DNA from: Bacillota bacterium
GTDB taxonomy: Bacteria > Bacillota > Sulfobacillia > Sulfobacillales > Sulfobacillaceae
Assembly: GCA_021797515.1 (NCBI GenBank)
Contig: JAJZZP010000113.1
Location: 1-64,000 of the forward strand
DNA length: 64,000 bases
Direction of reading: 5' to 3'
Each line of letters begins with the position of its first letter. Position 1 is the first letter of the stretch. The notes below the pieces were generated by a model that worked only from the letters and a program-made list of their open reading frames with translations, was not told the DNA's origin and searched no databases. Both the position numbers and the translations under genes were made by a program. Positions 26,327-35,265 of this stretch are shown piece by piece.

Positions 26327-26348
26327 GAGAAAACCGGGGGGAACGGAA

Positions 26349-27032
26349 GTGCGTTCGGAAAAGACTAAAAGAGCACCGAAACTGTTTCCTCCGTCAATGG
26401 CTGGTCACTGCCTGCGTTACGCGGTCATGGAACTTCTTGGCTTTGGCCGTTTGGTCACGCCGGAGTCGCAAGCAGCGATGCGCGCCGGCAGCAAATTGCA
26501 CAAAACATTCCAGCAAGAATTGTTGCAAAAAGAGCCGGTACGCGCTATAGAAGCTCCGATCCGGGATTTAGACAGGGGTATTTCCGGTCGCCTTGATGCG
26601 ATACTCGATGATCCCCAGGGACCTTTCGTGATCGAATATAAAACCGTCAACCACGAGAAGTTTATCCGCATTGTCAACGAAGGGCCGCTGATCGAACACT
26701 GGGCCCAATTACAGTTGTACTTGGCGCTTGGAGATTTCAGCGGGGGACGGCTGGTCGTGGAGTCGCGAGAGACTCATGGCCGATTGACGTATCATAGTGA
26801 CGGTGATCGAGCATGGGAAGCGTGGGTGTTGACACGGGTTCAGTTAGCGCGGGCATATCAGCAGTCTCGAAAGTTGCCGATCAGGGAAATTAGTGCCGCT
26901 TGTGTACAATGTGACCGATGGCAGCGCTGTTTTGCCAGTGAAACCGAGCGGGACCATGCGGTGCAACAGCATCCGCAGTGGGACACCGAGCCGATTTTGC
27001 CTAACGAATTGCGCATCGTCGCTATATCATAG
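26349..27032 (+). CDS. Stand-alone Cas4-like PD-(D/E)XK nuclease
   Basis: 227 residues. GRLDAILDDP then VIEYKTV gives the Asp ... Glu-x-Lys core of the PD-(D/E)XK fold, QLQLYLAL is the following QxxxY motif, and four cysteines (one in GHCLRYAV near the N-terminus, three in CVQCDRWQRC near the C-terminus) match the 4Fe-4S site of Cas4/AddB-type exonucleases. No CRISPR array or other cas gene is near. It starts with GTG 22 bases after the MBL gene (RBS GGGGGGAAC). A repair or DNA-processing role is likely but unproven. Confidence 0.75.
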   Translation: MRSEKTKRAPKLFPPSMAGHCLRYAVMELLGFGRLVTPESQAAMRAGSKLHKTFQQELLQKEPVRAIEAPIRDLDRGISGRLDAILDDPQGPFVIEYKTVNHEKFIRIVNEGPLIEHWAQLQLYLALGDFSGGRLVVESRETHGRLTYHSDGDRAWEAWVLTRVQLARAYQQSRKLPIREISAACVQCDRWQRCFASETERDHAVQQHPQWDTEPILPNELRIVAIS

Positions 27033-27070
27033 GAAATTCTTAAAAGCCTGTATGGAGGAGGTTTCAGCCG

Positions 27071-27517
27071 ATGCCCATTGCAGAAGTAGAATTTGCTGGC
27101 GGAATGAAGTTTGTAGGCCATTCCGAGTCGGGCCATTCGATCAGTATTGATTCAGCGCCCGAAGTTGGCGGTCAAAATCAAGGGGTGCGTCCCATGGAGT
27201 TGACATTAATTGCTTTGGGAGGGTGTACCGGAATCGATGTGGTATCGATTCTTAACAAAATGCGGATTCCGTTCGAGGATTTCCGCATGGATATTGATGG
27301 CACTAGGCAACCAGACCATCCCAAGACCTATCGCACCATTCAGTTAAACTATCGATTCCAGGCAGACGAATCAGCTAGTGATAAGATATCCCGTGCGGTT
27401 CATTTGAGCCAGGAAAAATATTGCAGCGTTTCGGCTATTCTAGCTGCTACGGCGGCCATTGAAGCCAACATCTATTTAAACGGAAAACTTTTGGAAACTT
27501 TGCCGCCTAAAGCCTAA
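27071..27517 (+). CDS. OsmC/Ohr-family protein (YhfA-like)
   Basis: 148 residues. PMELTLIALGGCTGIDVVSIL holds the first catalytic cysteine and KYCSVSAIL the second, the usual spacing for OsmC proteins that reduce organic hydroperoxides or handle persulfides. RBS GGAGGAGG at 27054. It is complete, unlike the OsmC remnant at 6744. Confidence 0.88.
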   Translation: MPIAEVEFAGGMKFVGHSESGHSISIDSAPEVGGQNQGVRPMELTLIALGGCTGIDVVSILNKMRIPFEDFRMDIDGTRQPDHPKTYRTIQLNYRFQADESASDKISRAVHLSQEKYCSVSAILAATAAIEANIYLNGKLLETLPPKA

Positions 27518-27594
27518 TAGTGCAACACTTAAATGGCTGAGAGCCCTCGCGAGTGGCCACACTATTCCTGGAGATAACCGGGAGGTGAAGTCAA

Positions 27595-27759
27595 ATGACC
27601 GAGGATAAAAAGACGGTGAGTCGATTCAGCCAAGAACGTTTTCAGCAAGAGGTGGCACGCGAATTGGGCATCGACCTTAATGCCGATGAAGGTAGTCGTC
27701 CTGAACGGGCGTTTAAGAAAACCCCAGCCGTAATCAATAACGATCCGGGTCAGGAATAG
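27595..27759 (+). CDS. Small 54-residue protein, possibly SASP-like
   Basis: RBS GGGAGG, ATG at 27595. The short sequence FQQEVARELGIDLNAD resembles the ELGI/L-type conserved helix of alpha/beta-type small acid-soluble spore proteins. The usual second half (GGxMVxxMI) is missing and the tail is Lys/Pro/Asn-rich. It could be a diverged spore protein or an unrelated small protein. Its own RBS and terminator support it being a gene. Confidence 0.5.
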   Translation: MTEDKKTVSRFSQERFQQEVARELGIDLNADEGSRPERAFKKTPAVINNDPGQE

Positions 27760-27769
27760 GGATTCGGTG

Positions 27770-27805
27770 CCAAAAGGCGTCGGTAATGAGACCGGCGCCT
27801 TTTGG
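27770..27805 (+). terminator. Terminator after the small protein gene
   Basis: CCAAAAGGCG / CGCCTTTTGG outer stem with a CGGT/ACCG inner stem and a 6-base loop; only a short T run sits in the descending arm. It ends the 24064-27759 block. Confidence 0.6.
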
Positions 27806-27859
27806 CGTTGGCTTAACTGGCAGCATTGGTTATAATCGGGTGAGAAATGGAGGAAGACA

Positions 27860-28927
27860 GTGGACGTCGGATTGATAGGCTTGCCACGTTCTGGCAAGAC
27901 CACCGTGTTTAATTTGCTAACTCGCTCAAAAATTGAGGTGAATCAGTTCGGCGGAGTTCGGGCTGAATCGCGTCAAGCATTGGCTCCCATACCCGATAGT
28001 CGTTTACATTGGCTGTCAGATTTGTACCATCCTAAAAAAGTCACGGCAGCCCAGTTATCGGTCGTTGATGTTCCGGGGCTCAGCCGATCGGAGACTGGCG
28101 GACCAAACCGCTTCTTAAATGACGTGCGCTTAGTGGATGCCTTGATTTTGGTGGTAAGGGGATTCACCAATGACGTGGGTGAATCGGCGACTCCCTTGGC
28201 CGATCTGGAAGAAATGGAACTGGAACTCATGCTTTCCGACTTAGACCTGTTAGAGAAGCGGAAAGAGCGCATTCGAACTGGCAAGAAAGTCACACGGGAG
28301 CAACAAGAGGAATTAGAATTGGTGGAACGGCTAGCCGACGCTTTGGAAAACAACCAACGACTTAATCAGTTGAATCTCAGCGAAGATGAATTGCGATGGA
28401 TTCGAGGATATCAGTTTTTGACGTTAAAACCCGTGATTTGGGTTGTGAATTTGGATGAATTGCAATTTAAAGCGCAAAATTACCAAGATAGGGAAACGAT
28501 TGCGGAACTTGCAGCCTCGAAAGAAGTTCCCCTGGTCATCATGGCGGCGGCGTTAGAGCAAGAAATTGAAGAGCTATCCGATGAAGACCGCGCAATCTTT
28601 ATGGAGGATCTCGGTGCCCATGATACCGGCTTAGCTCGGGTTGCCAGTGCGATGTATCGCAAGTTGGGGCTGATTTCGTTTCTTACCGCGGGCGAAGATG
28701 AAGTGCGTGCGTGGACGATTAAAGAGGGTACGGTTGCCAAACAAGCTGCAGGGAAAATTCATTCCGACATTGAACGCGGCTTTATCCGCGCCGAAGTGGT
28801 GGCATTTGACGATTTGGTACGAGCCACCACAATGTCCAAGGCACGGGACTTAGGTCTGGTAAGGCTAGAGGGCAAAGATTATCTGATGAAAGACGGCGAC
28901 GTGGTCAACTTTCGATTTAATGTCTAA
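27860..28927 (+). CDS. YchF/Obg-type GTPase or ATPase
   Basis: 355 residues, GTG start. GLIGLPRSGKTTVFNLL is the P-loop, DVPGLSR is G3, and the usual NKxE position reads VNLDE, as in YchF proteins that bind ATP. A central helical hairpin (residues about 115-175) and a C-terminal TGS-like domain ending MKDGDVVNFRFNV match the family. YchF associates with ribosomes and stress regulation. It precedes hemL by 39 bases. Confidence 0.82.
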   Translation: MDVGLIGLPRSGKTTVFNLLTRSKIEVNQFGGVRAESRQALAPIPDSRLHWLSDLYHPKKVTAAQLSVVDVPGLSRSETGGPNRFLNDVRLVDALILVVRGFTNDVGESATPLADLEEMELELMLSDLDLLEKRKERIRTGKKVTREQQEELELVERLADALENNQRLNQLNLSEDELRWIRGYQFLTLKPVIWVVNLDELQFKAQNYQDRETIAELAASKEVPLVIMAAALEQEIEELSDEDRAIFMEDLGAHDTGLARVASAMYRKLGLISFLTAGEDEVRAWTIKEGTVAKQAAGKIHSDIERGFIRAEVVAFDDLVRATTMSKARDLGLVRLEGKDYLMKDGDVVNFRFNV

Positions 28928-28966
28928 TAAAGTCAATGATGACAACAAATTGGTAAGGAGGATGTT

Positions 28967-30235
28967 ATGGCAGATTGGTGGCAGCGGGCGCAAGCCGTCA
29001 TGCCGGGTGGGGTAAATAGCCCTGTTCGCTCTTTTCGCGGTGTCGGGGGGACACCGTTTTTTGTTAAATCAGGGCAAGGCCCCTATCTTATGACAGAAGA
29101 CGGACGTACCTTAACCGATTATGTCATGGGTTACGGCCCGTTGATTTTGGGGCACGCGGCCCCCGAAGTAGTGCAAGCTGTAAAGCATCAAGCAAGTTTA
29201 GGACTGGGATATGGTGCGCCTACGGTACAGGAAGTGACCTATGCCGAATTGCTCACGCGCGAAGTGCCGGGATTGGATATTGTGCGCTTGGTAAATTCGG
29301 GCACCGAGGCGACGATGTCGGCGCTGAGGGTGGCGCGAGCGGTCACCGGACGGCACCGGGTGGTGAAATTTACTGGATGCTATCATGGCCACCATGATTC
29401 CCTGTTAATTAAGGCGGGGTCGGGAGCGGCAACCTTGGGAGTTCCCGACTCGGCTGGAGTGCCGGCCCAATTGGCGGCGTTGACGCTTACCGTACCTTAT
29501 AATGACATGGAAGCCTTAATCGCCTCGTTTGATGAATATGGCAGTGAAATAGCGGCGGTGATAATGGAACCTGTGGCTGGCAACATGGGGACGGTGGTGC
29601 CCCAACCGGGTTATTTGGAATCGGTTCAGAAGTTAGCGCATCAACACGGGGCGCTCTGGGTAGTAGATGAGGTCATGACAGGATTTCGGGTAGCCTGGGG
29701 TGGAGCCATGAAGAAATTTGGCTTAATTCCCGACTTGATTTCTATGGCTAAAGTCATCGGTGCCGGAATGCCGCTTGGAGCCTATGGGGGCAAACGTGAA
29801 TACATGTCCTTGGTAGCACCCTTAGGGCCAGTATATCAAGCGGGCACCTTTTCCGGTAACCCCATTGCGGTAGCTGCTGGAAGTGCCCAATTAAAAGCCA
29901 TTGGTGGCCCAGAGTTTTACCAGGGTTTGGAGCAGAGAACTCAACATTTAGCTCGTCAGTTGGTGGCCATGGCTGAGCGTCGAGGGATTCCCGCTGCCAC
30001 CAATGCAATAGGGGGAATGTTTACGTTGTTTTTTAGCGAGAAACCGCCAACCAATTTTGCCGAAGTGGAGCAAACCGACCGAGATCGGTATCGCAGGTTT
30101 TTTCATGGCATGCTGCAGCGTGGCATATACTTTCCGCCATCGCCTTTTGAAACCGTGTTTGTGTCTCACGCCCATTCAACTGAGGTGCTTGAAGCGACAT
30201 TAAGCGCCGCTGACGAGGTCTTTCGCACCCTATAG
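28967..30235 (+). CDS. hemL: Glutamate-1-semialdehyde 2,1-aminomutase
   Basis: 422 residues. MPGGVNSPVRSFRGVGGTP at the N-terminus, NSGTEATMSALRVARA, and the PLP lysine in SMAKVIGAGMPLGAYGGK are diagnostic. It forms 5-aminolevulinate in the C5 pathway of heme and cobalamin. RBS AAGGAGG. No other hem gene is adjacent; it leads into lgt after 10 bases. Confidence 0.95.
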   Translation: MADWWQRAQAVMPGGVNSPVRSFRGVGGTPFFVKSGQGPYLMTEDGRTLTDYVMGYGPLILGHAAPEVVQAVKHQASLGLGYGAPTVQEVTYAELLTREVPGLDIVRLVNSGTEATMSALRVARAVTGRHRVVKFTGCYHGHHDSLLIKAGSGAATLGVPDSAGVPAQLAALTLTVPYNDMEALIASFDEYGSEIAAVIMEPVAGNMGTVVPQPGYLESVQKLAHQHGALWVVDEVMTGFRVAWGGAMKKFGLIPDLISMAKVIGAGMPLGAYGGKREYMSLVAPLGPVYQAGTFSGNPIAVAAGSAQLKAIGGPEFYQGLEQRTQHLARQLVAMAERRGIPAATNAIGGMFTLFFSEKPPTNFAEVEQTDRDRYRRFFHGMLQRGIYFPPSPFETVFVSHAHSTEVLEATLSAADEVFRTL

Positions 30236-30245
30236 GAGGGAATTT

Positions 30246-31073
30246 ATGTACGTCGCTAAATTACATCCGTTCGCCTTTAAAATAGGGCCATTGGGTGTGC
30301 ATTGGTACGGAATCTTTATGGTGATGGCCATACTCGGAGGAGCTTGGTATCTGATTGAGCGCGGCCGCCAATTGGGGGAGGATCCCGACCGGTTATCCAA
30401 CATTACGCTGTGGACTGTCTTGTGGGGGGTGATTGGCGCACGGGTAGTGTTTGTCTTGGCCAATGAACCCCAGTGGATTTGGACCGACCCTGTCCAAATC
30501 TTACGGATTTGGGATGGAGGGCTAGCATACGACGGCGCCGTGGGTTTGGGAGTACTGGCGCTATGGTATCAATTGCGGAAAAAGCCGCTGGTATTTAACC
30601 ATTTAGTCGATTGGACGGTGCCCGGCATTGGACTCGGCATATTCATGGTGCGGATCGGTAACATATTTAACCATGAAGTGTTGGGACGGATGACGGAATT
30701 GGGGTTTGGCCGCTGGCCGGAACAATTGATTGGCTCTTCCATTGGCGTGATTTTAATCGTCCGGTATTTCTGGATTGAACGATATCGCACGCCGCCCCCT
30801 GGATACCAGTTTTGGTCGGCAATGCTTTATTATGCTATTTTACGAGGATTCGTGGGGGAAACCACCCGAGACAACCCGCTGTATATTTGGCATTATATCA
30901 ACCCGCACTGGGGCATTGGATTTACCACACTGATGCAGCTGTTCACGTTGCCCATCATGATCTTTACCTGGTTAATGATGCGCCGTACCTGGCGAAAGTC
31001 GGCAACGCTACTGGAGGGCCCGGGTCTGGGTATTGCAGAGGAACCTTCGTTATCGGGGGCGTCTGACCAATGA
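30246..31073 (+). CDS. lgt: Prolipoprotein diacylglyceryl transferase
   Basis: 275 residues with seven membrane segments. HWYGIFMVMAILGG at the N-terminus, RVVFVLANEP, and the signature GLGIFMVRIGNIFNHEVLGR (Lgt motif with the essential Arg and Asn) are present. It transfers diacylglycerol to the lipobox cysteine of prolipoproteins such as the one at 21963. Its last 110 bases overlap the end of the oppositely oriented L,D-transpeptidase gene. Confidence 0.93.
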   Translation: MYVAKLHPFAFKIGPLGVHWYGIFMVMAILGGAWYLIERGRQLGEDPDRLSNITLWTVLWGVIGARVVFVLANEPQWIWTDPVQILRIWDGGLAYDGAVGLGVLALWYQLRKKPLVFNHLVDWTVPGIGLGIFMVRIGNIFNHEVLGRMTELGFGRWPEQLIGSSIGVILIVRYFWIERYRTPPPGYQFWSAMLYYAILRGFVGETTRDNPLYIWHYINPHWGIGFTTLMQLFTLPIMIFTWLMMRRTWRKSATLLEGPGLGIAEEPSLSGASDQ

Positions 31074-31614
31074 TCACGACCGGAGTGCCTATCTCGGTGT
31101 AATAGTATAGCCATTTTGCATCATCGCGAATGTCGCCCGGATCGGGATTGAAAGTGCGGGTTGGCAGTTGGATACAGCCATGGCTTCGGGGAACCCCGAA
31201 TTGATGGTTCCACCAAGCGCCGTGGATAGCAATGCCACCATAAATATATTGGGCCCAGGGCACATGTTCTACATCCCAGCTATCGCTTGAGCCGCGGATG
31301 CCACCTTTCATGTGATCGTCCGCCACCTTGCGAAAAATCCAAAAGGTGCCATCCGGAGTGGTCCATTTCGGGGGAACGCCTGAAGAAATGGGCATGACTC
31401 GGAGTAGGCGCTGATCATTGTAGACGTCGAGTTGCTGGCAGGACAAATCAATTTTTAGCCATTTTCCTGTAAAATCTAGTGAGGAAGAATAATGGCCGTG
31501 ATTTGCAGGCAATGGAGACCTAAAAGCATCTCCACCGTAGACAATGGGCAGAGGTTTGGCTACGATCATACCCAACATGAGGGAGGGAAAAAGAACCAGA
31601 TGCCATAGTTTCAT
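30964..31614 (-). CDS. L,D-transpeptidase (YkuD/ErfK domain), secreted
   Basis: 216 residues from ATG at 31614 (RBS GGGAGG 7 bases upstream). An N-terminal hydrophobic segment (LVLFPSLMLGMIVA) is a signal peptide. The catalytic domain has GGIAIHGAWWNH and the SHGCIQLP nucleophile motif. It cross-links or remodels peptidoglycan. The C-terminal 36 codons lie over the end of lgt on the other strand. Confidence 0.88.
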   Translation of the reverse strand: MKLWHLVLFPSLMLGMIVAKPLPIVYGGDAFRSPLPANHGHYSSSLDFTGKWLKIDLSCQQLDVYNDQRLLRVMPISSGVPPKWTTPDGTFWIFRKVADDHMKGGIRGSSDSWDVEHVPWAQYIYGGIAIHGAWWNHQFGVPRSHGCIQLPTRTFNPDPGDIRDDAKWLYYYTEIGTPVVIIGQTPPITKVPLQYPDPGPPVALPTFARYGASLTR

Positions 31615-31668
31615 CTCGCAACCTCCCTTGCTCTCAGCCCACCAGTATGTGCTTCGAAGGAGGATTTT

Positions 31669-31923
31669 ATGAATCCGAGCACGATGACCGTCCACACGCT
31701 GTTTTTCTCTTTTGCTGCGGACCGAATGAATGGCCGACATAAAACGCTTGACTTACCGCAGGGGACAACTCTAGGGGACATGGTGCGTCAATATTTGGAA
31801 CCGGCGTTGGGACCTGACAGCCGAAATTGGCTGTACTCAGTCAACGAAGAGTGGGCGTCTTGGGAAACGCAGCTCAAAAACGGTGACGAAATTGCGGTTA
31901 TTCCGCCAGTCAGTGGGGGTTAA
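31669..31923 (+). CDS. moaD: Molybdopterin synthase small (sulfur carrier) subunit
   Basis: 84 residues, ubiquitin-like fold, ending in VIPPVSGG; the terminal Gly-Gly is the site of thiocarboxylation. RBS GAAGGAGG. It is paired with moaE 5 bases later. Confidence 0.88.
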   Translation: MNPSTMTVHTLFFSFAADRMNGRHKTLDLPQGTTLGDMVRQYLEPALGPDSRNWLYSVNEEWASWETQLKNGDEIAVIPPVSGG

Positions 31924-31928
31924 AATTC

Positions 31929-32363
31929 ATGGATGTCTACCGCATCACCAAAGAACCGATTGATGTGGCATCGGCATTAATTGATATCGCCGATGACAGG
32001 GCTGGTGCTCAAGCCCTGTTTTTAGGGACGGTGCGCAATGAATTTGAAGGGCGTTCATCGCGCGGCCTATACTATGATGCCTATGAACCGTTGGCGGAAA
32101 AGGAGCTAAGACGCATTGGGGAAGAGCTCAAACAGGAGTTTGGGGCACTCCATGTGGTTTTAATTCATCGTATCGGGGATTTGCCCCTGGGTGTCGTCAG
32201 CGTCCTGGTGGCGGTGTCGACGGGACATCGCGGGGAGGCATTTGCAGCCGCCCGAGAGGGCATTGATCGCATTAAACTGCGGGTCCCCATATGGAAGAAA
32301 GAGCATTGGGGCAACGGTCAGGATGCTTGGCACCATGATCCGGAAGCCTTTCCCGCTAAGTGA
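31929..32363 (+). CDS. moaE: Molybdopterin synthase catalytic subunit
   Basis: 144 residues. FLGTVRNEFEGRSSRGLYYDAYEPLAE, IHRIGDLPLGVVSVLVAVS and the active-site KLRVPIWKKEHW segment with its lysines are all MoaE. With MoaD it inserts two sulfurs into precursor Z. Its end overlaps the 3' end of the convergent response regulator by 8 bases. Confidence 0.93.
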   Translation: MDVYRITKEPIDVASALIDIADDRAGAQALFLGTVRNEFEGRSSRGLYYDAYEPLAEKELRRIGEELKQEFGALHVVLIHRIGDLPLGVVSVLVAVSTGHRGEAFAAAREGIDRIKLRVPIWKKEHWGNGQDAWHHDPEAFPAK

Positions 32364-33090
32364 TATTAAATAGATCTTTGACGCGACGAACATTGCTGCG
32401 GCTAACTACTACCTCACTCTGCAGTTTATCTTTCATTTTTAACAGGTAGGTGCCATTGAAGTAGGGCATAATTTCTCTGACCTGATGAAGATTGGCGATA
32501 AAGCTCCGGTGAGTGCGCAAAAAAGTATCTTCTGGCAATCGCTCTTGCAGTTCTTGTAGGGTGAATCGCGTGGGGTAGCGATCTTGGGCAGTGCAAATGT
32601 ATATGATGTCACGTTCGGCGGTGGCATAAATAATGTCCGATACCGCCACGGGGATAGTATGGCCGTTGACTTCACAAGGCACCCAGGTCAAGATCTGGGT
32701 ATTGTCCTTGCTGCGGTCCGGATTGTCCTCTGCGACCCGCAAGCGGCGCATGGTTTCGCTTATGCGATCACTGCTTACCGGTTTTAGCAGGTAATCCACT
32801 ACTTGAATGGCAAATGCGTCCACGGCGTAGTTTTCGTAAGCCGAGACAAAGACAATGCGCAGTTGTGGTTTCAAATGTTTGAGCTGACGTGCCAATTCTA
32901 GTCCGTTGACCCCTGGCATTTGCACATCTAAAAAGACCACGTCATAATCCATGGCTTCGATTAGCCGCAAGGCTTCCTTTGCCGATTGCGCCTCACCAAT
33001 AACCTCGAGTTGATCTTGATGAGGTTCCAATAAGTACCTGAGTTCCTGGCGGGCTGGATATTCATCTTCGACAATCAGTGCTTTAAGCAT
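32356..33090 (-). CDS. LytTR-family response regulator
   Basis: 244 residues. The receiver domain (residues 1-120) has acidic pocket EDE, phospho-acceptor D55 in VVFLDVQMPG and Lys in LLKPVSS. The LytTR DNA-binding domain (about 140-244) has FLRTHRSFIANLHQVREI and ends SRSNVRRVKDLF. LytTR regulators bind paired direct repeats. Its likely partner kinase is at 36549-35266, separated by the acetyl-CoA synthetase-like gene on the other strand. Confidence 0.9.
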   Translation of the reverse strand: MLKALIVEDEYPARQELRYLLEPHQDQLEVIGEAQSAKEALRLIEAMDYDVVFLDVQMPGVNGLELARQLKHLKPQLRIVFVSAYENYAVDAFAIQVVDYLLKPVSSDRISETMRRLRVAEDNPDRSKDNTQILTWVPCEVNGHTIPVAVSDIIYATAERDIIYICTAQDRYPTRFTLQELQERLPEDTFLRTHRSFIANLHQVREIMPYFNGTYLLKMKDKLQSEVVVSRSNVRRVKDLFNIT

Positions 33091-33221
33091 TGGAACCCCC
33101 CGAGCCGATTGCTTATGTAAATTATACTATCATAGATACTTGGCAGAAATAGTTTCCGTGTGGGGTTCGGGAAAAAGGAAAAAAGCGGCCCCATTGCGAA
33201 TACTACTAATATTCACTATAC

Positions 33222-33250
33222 CCGCCCCGGCGCTAGATTACCCGGGGCGG
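33222..33250 (+). promoter_or_regulatory. GC hairpin in the leader of the acyl-CoA synthetase gene
   Basis: The 9-bp stem CCGCCCCGG / CCGGGGCGG ends 12 bases before the RBS GAGGAGG and is followed by only a few T's. It could be an attenuator or a leader stabiliser, or a leftover terminator. No known riboswitch class was recognised. Confidence 0.4.
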
Positions 33251-33278
33251 CGCGATAATTTTGAGGAGGTCGTCTTGC

Positions 33279-35252
33279 ATGGAGTCAGAAAAGCCGAATA
33301 TGCCGCAGATGATTGCAGAAAGTCCATTAGTCAAACCTACGCTGCCCCAGTCGGGCCGATTGCCATTGATCACCGAAGATGATTACCGACGGGTGTACCA
33401 AGAGTCGGTCAATCACCTAGGGAGTTATTGGGCTAACGTGGCACGGGAACTACAGTGGGATGAACCGTGGCAGGAGGACTTGGTTGGAGAATTGCCAGAC
33501 TTTAAGTTTTTCGTAGGAGGCAAGGGCAATGTCAGTGCCAACTGCATTGATCGGCATTTGGAAACCAAAGGCGATAAAGCCGCGTTGATTTGGGTTGCCG
33601 AGGATGGTCAAGAGCGGTCTTGGACCTATCGAGAACTGCATCAAGAAACCGCCAAAATGGCCCAGGTCCTTGCCGATTGGGGAATCAAATCTGGTGACGT
33701 GGTCGCTATTTATCTTCCCAATTTATTGGAAACTTTCGCTGCTGTACATGCTTGTTACCGAATAGGCGCCATTTACAACATCATCTTTTCGGGATTTTCT
33801 CCGCAGGCGCTTTATGATCGCCTGATTGACACCCACCCTAAGGTGGTGATCACTGCGGACGAAGCCTGGCGACGCGGTCGGCGCATTCCCTTGAAAAACA
33901 ACTTGGATACGATTGTTGACCGCGTGTCCAGCGTCGAACAGGTGGTGGTGGTGCGCCGTACCGGGACTCTCGATGTGACCATGAAGTCCGGACGAGATCA
34001 TTATTGGGACGATTTAGTGCAACCCGGCACACCGTTGATGCCCCCCAGGCCACTTGACGCTAACGCGCCTGGATTTGTGATCTATACGTCGGGGACGACA
34101 TCCAAACCTAAGGGTTTGGTTCATGCCGGTATGGGATTTCTGGTGTCGGCCTACCACAATGTGAAGTATGCCTTGGATTTAGGCCCAGAAGACATCTATT
34201 GGTGCACTGCCGATACCGGATGGCTAACCTTCCCCATTTTTGAGTTGGTTGGGGCCTTGGCTCATGGGGCCACTGCCTTGGTTTATGAAGGCGCATTGGA
34301 CTACCCTGACCCCGATCGGGTTTACCAGATTATCGAGCAACATCGAGTGAGCAAAATATTTACTGCGCCCACCTTGCTGCGCATGCTAGCGCGTTATGGC
34401 GCAGAGTGGATTGGAAGCCACGACTTGTCGTCTCTCAAACTCATTGGACTGGTGGGCGAACCACTTGATGCCAATACCTGGCAATGGGTGCGGGACGTCA
34501 TGGGCAATGGGGTGCTGGAAATCAACAACACCTATGGCCAAAGTGAAACTGGCAGTGCCTGGACATCGTCGGTTGTTGGGGTGACCCGTTCGAAACCGGG
34601 ATCCTGCGGGATGCCCTTACCTGGCCACCGCTACTCTATTGTCGATGACCAAGGAGCCCGAGTACCCGCCGGGGTGGAAGGATACCTGTTGTTGAACGCG
34701 CCCTTTCCTGGGCTGGCACGGACCATTTTCGGAGATCCAGAGCGCTACCGGTCCCAATACTTCCGCCAGTTTCCCGGGGCTTACAGCACAGCGGACGCTG
34801 CGATTGAGGATCTCGATGGCCATATTTGGGTCTTAGGACGCGTTGATGACGTGATCAATGTTGCGGGCCACCGATTATCCACGATGGAAATGGAATCTGC
34901 CCTACTCGAAGTAGAGGGGGTGTCGGAGGCCGCCGTGATTGGTGTGGCCGACAATATTAAAGGCATGGTTCCTGTGGCTTTTGTCACAATGAACCGTCAA
35001 AATTCCCCAATGAGCCAGGGTGACTGGCAACAATTTTTGTCGCAATCAGTAGTGGATGCTATTGGGAGCATCGCTCGTCCGGCCCAAGTGTTTCGACTTG
35101 ACGCCATGCCCAAGACGCGGAGCGGAAAAATTGTGAGGCGTCTGTTGAAAGAATTGCTGCAAAATGGGCAGGCTACTGGCGATATTACCGGGTTGGAGGA
35201 TCCCGAGATATTGCCGGTTATTATGGAACAGATAGGGCATCAAGAAAAGTAG
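33279..35252 (+). CDS. AMP-forming acetyl/propionyl-CoA synthetase-like enzyme
   Basis: 657 residues, length typical of Acs. The N-terminal ACS domain (YWANVARELQWDEPWQ ... FFVGGKGNVSANCIDRH) is followed by the AMP-binding P-loop YTSGTTSKPKGLVH, TADTGWLTFPIFELVGALAHG, the NNTYGQSETGS motif and the C-terminal TRSGKIVRRLLKEL with the acetylatable lysine. The ATG at 33279 follows GAGGAGG. It activates a short-chain acid to its CoA thioester. Acetate is the default substrate, but the family does not let me exclude propionate. Confidence 0.85.
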   Translation: MESEKPNMPQMIAESPLVKPTLPQSGRLPLITEDDYRRVYQESVNHLGSYWANVARELQWDEPWQEDLVGELPDFKFFVGGKGNVSANCIDRHLETKGDKAALIWVAEDGQERSWTYRELHQETAKMAQVLADWGIKSGDVVAIYLPNLLETFAAVHACYRIGAIYNIIFSGFSPQALYDRLIDTHPKVVITADEAWRRGRRIPLKNNLDTIVDRVSSVEQVVVVRRTGTLDVTMKSGRDHYWDDLVQPGTPLMPPRPLDANAPGFVIYTSGTTSKPKGLVHAGMGFLVSAYHNVKYALDLGPEDIYWCTADTGWLTFPIFELVGALAHGATALVYEGALDYPDPDRVYQIIEQHRVSKIFTAPTLLRMLARYGAEWIGSHDLSSLKLIGLVGEPLDANTWQWVRDVMGNGVLEINNTYGQSETGSAWTSSVVGVTRSKPGSCGMPLPGHRYSIVDDQGARVPAGVEGYLLLNAPFPGLARTIFGDPERYRSQYFRQFPGAYSTADAAIEDLDGHIWVLGRVDDVINVAGHRLSTMEMESALLEVEGVSEAAVIGVADNIKGMVPVAFVTMNRQNSPMSQGDWQQFLSQSVVDAIGSIARPAQVFRLDAMPKTRSGKIVRRLLKELLQNGQATGDITGLEDPEILPVIMEQIGHQEK

Positions 35253-35265
35253 ATAGTGGGCAATT

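Noticed and set aside
27525-27590. GGCTGAGAGCC-like segment as a TPP riboswitch
   Set aside because: The second TPP consensus (ACCTGATCTGG-type) is missing and the downstream gene is a tiny unrelated protein.
33091-33278. Riboswitch or T-box in the acyl-CoA synthetase leader
   Set aside because: Only one GC hairpin; no T-box sequence or known aptamer core was visible.
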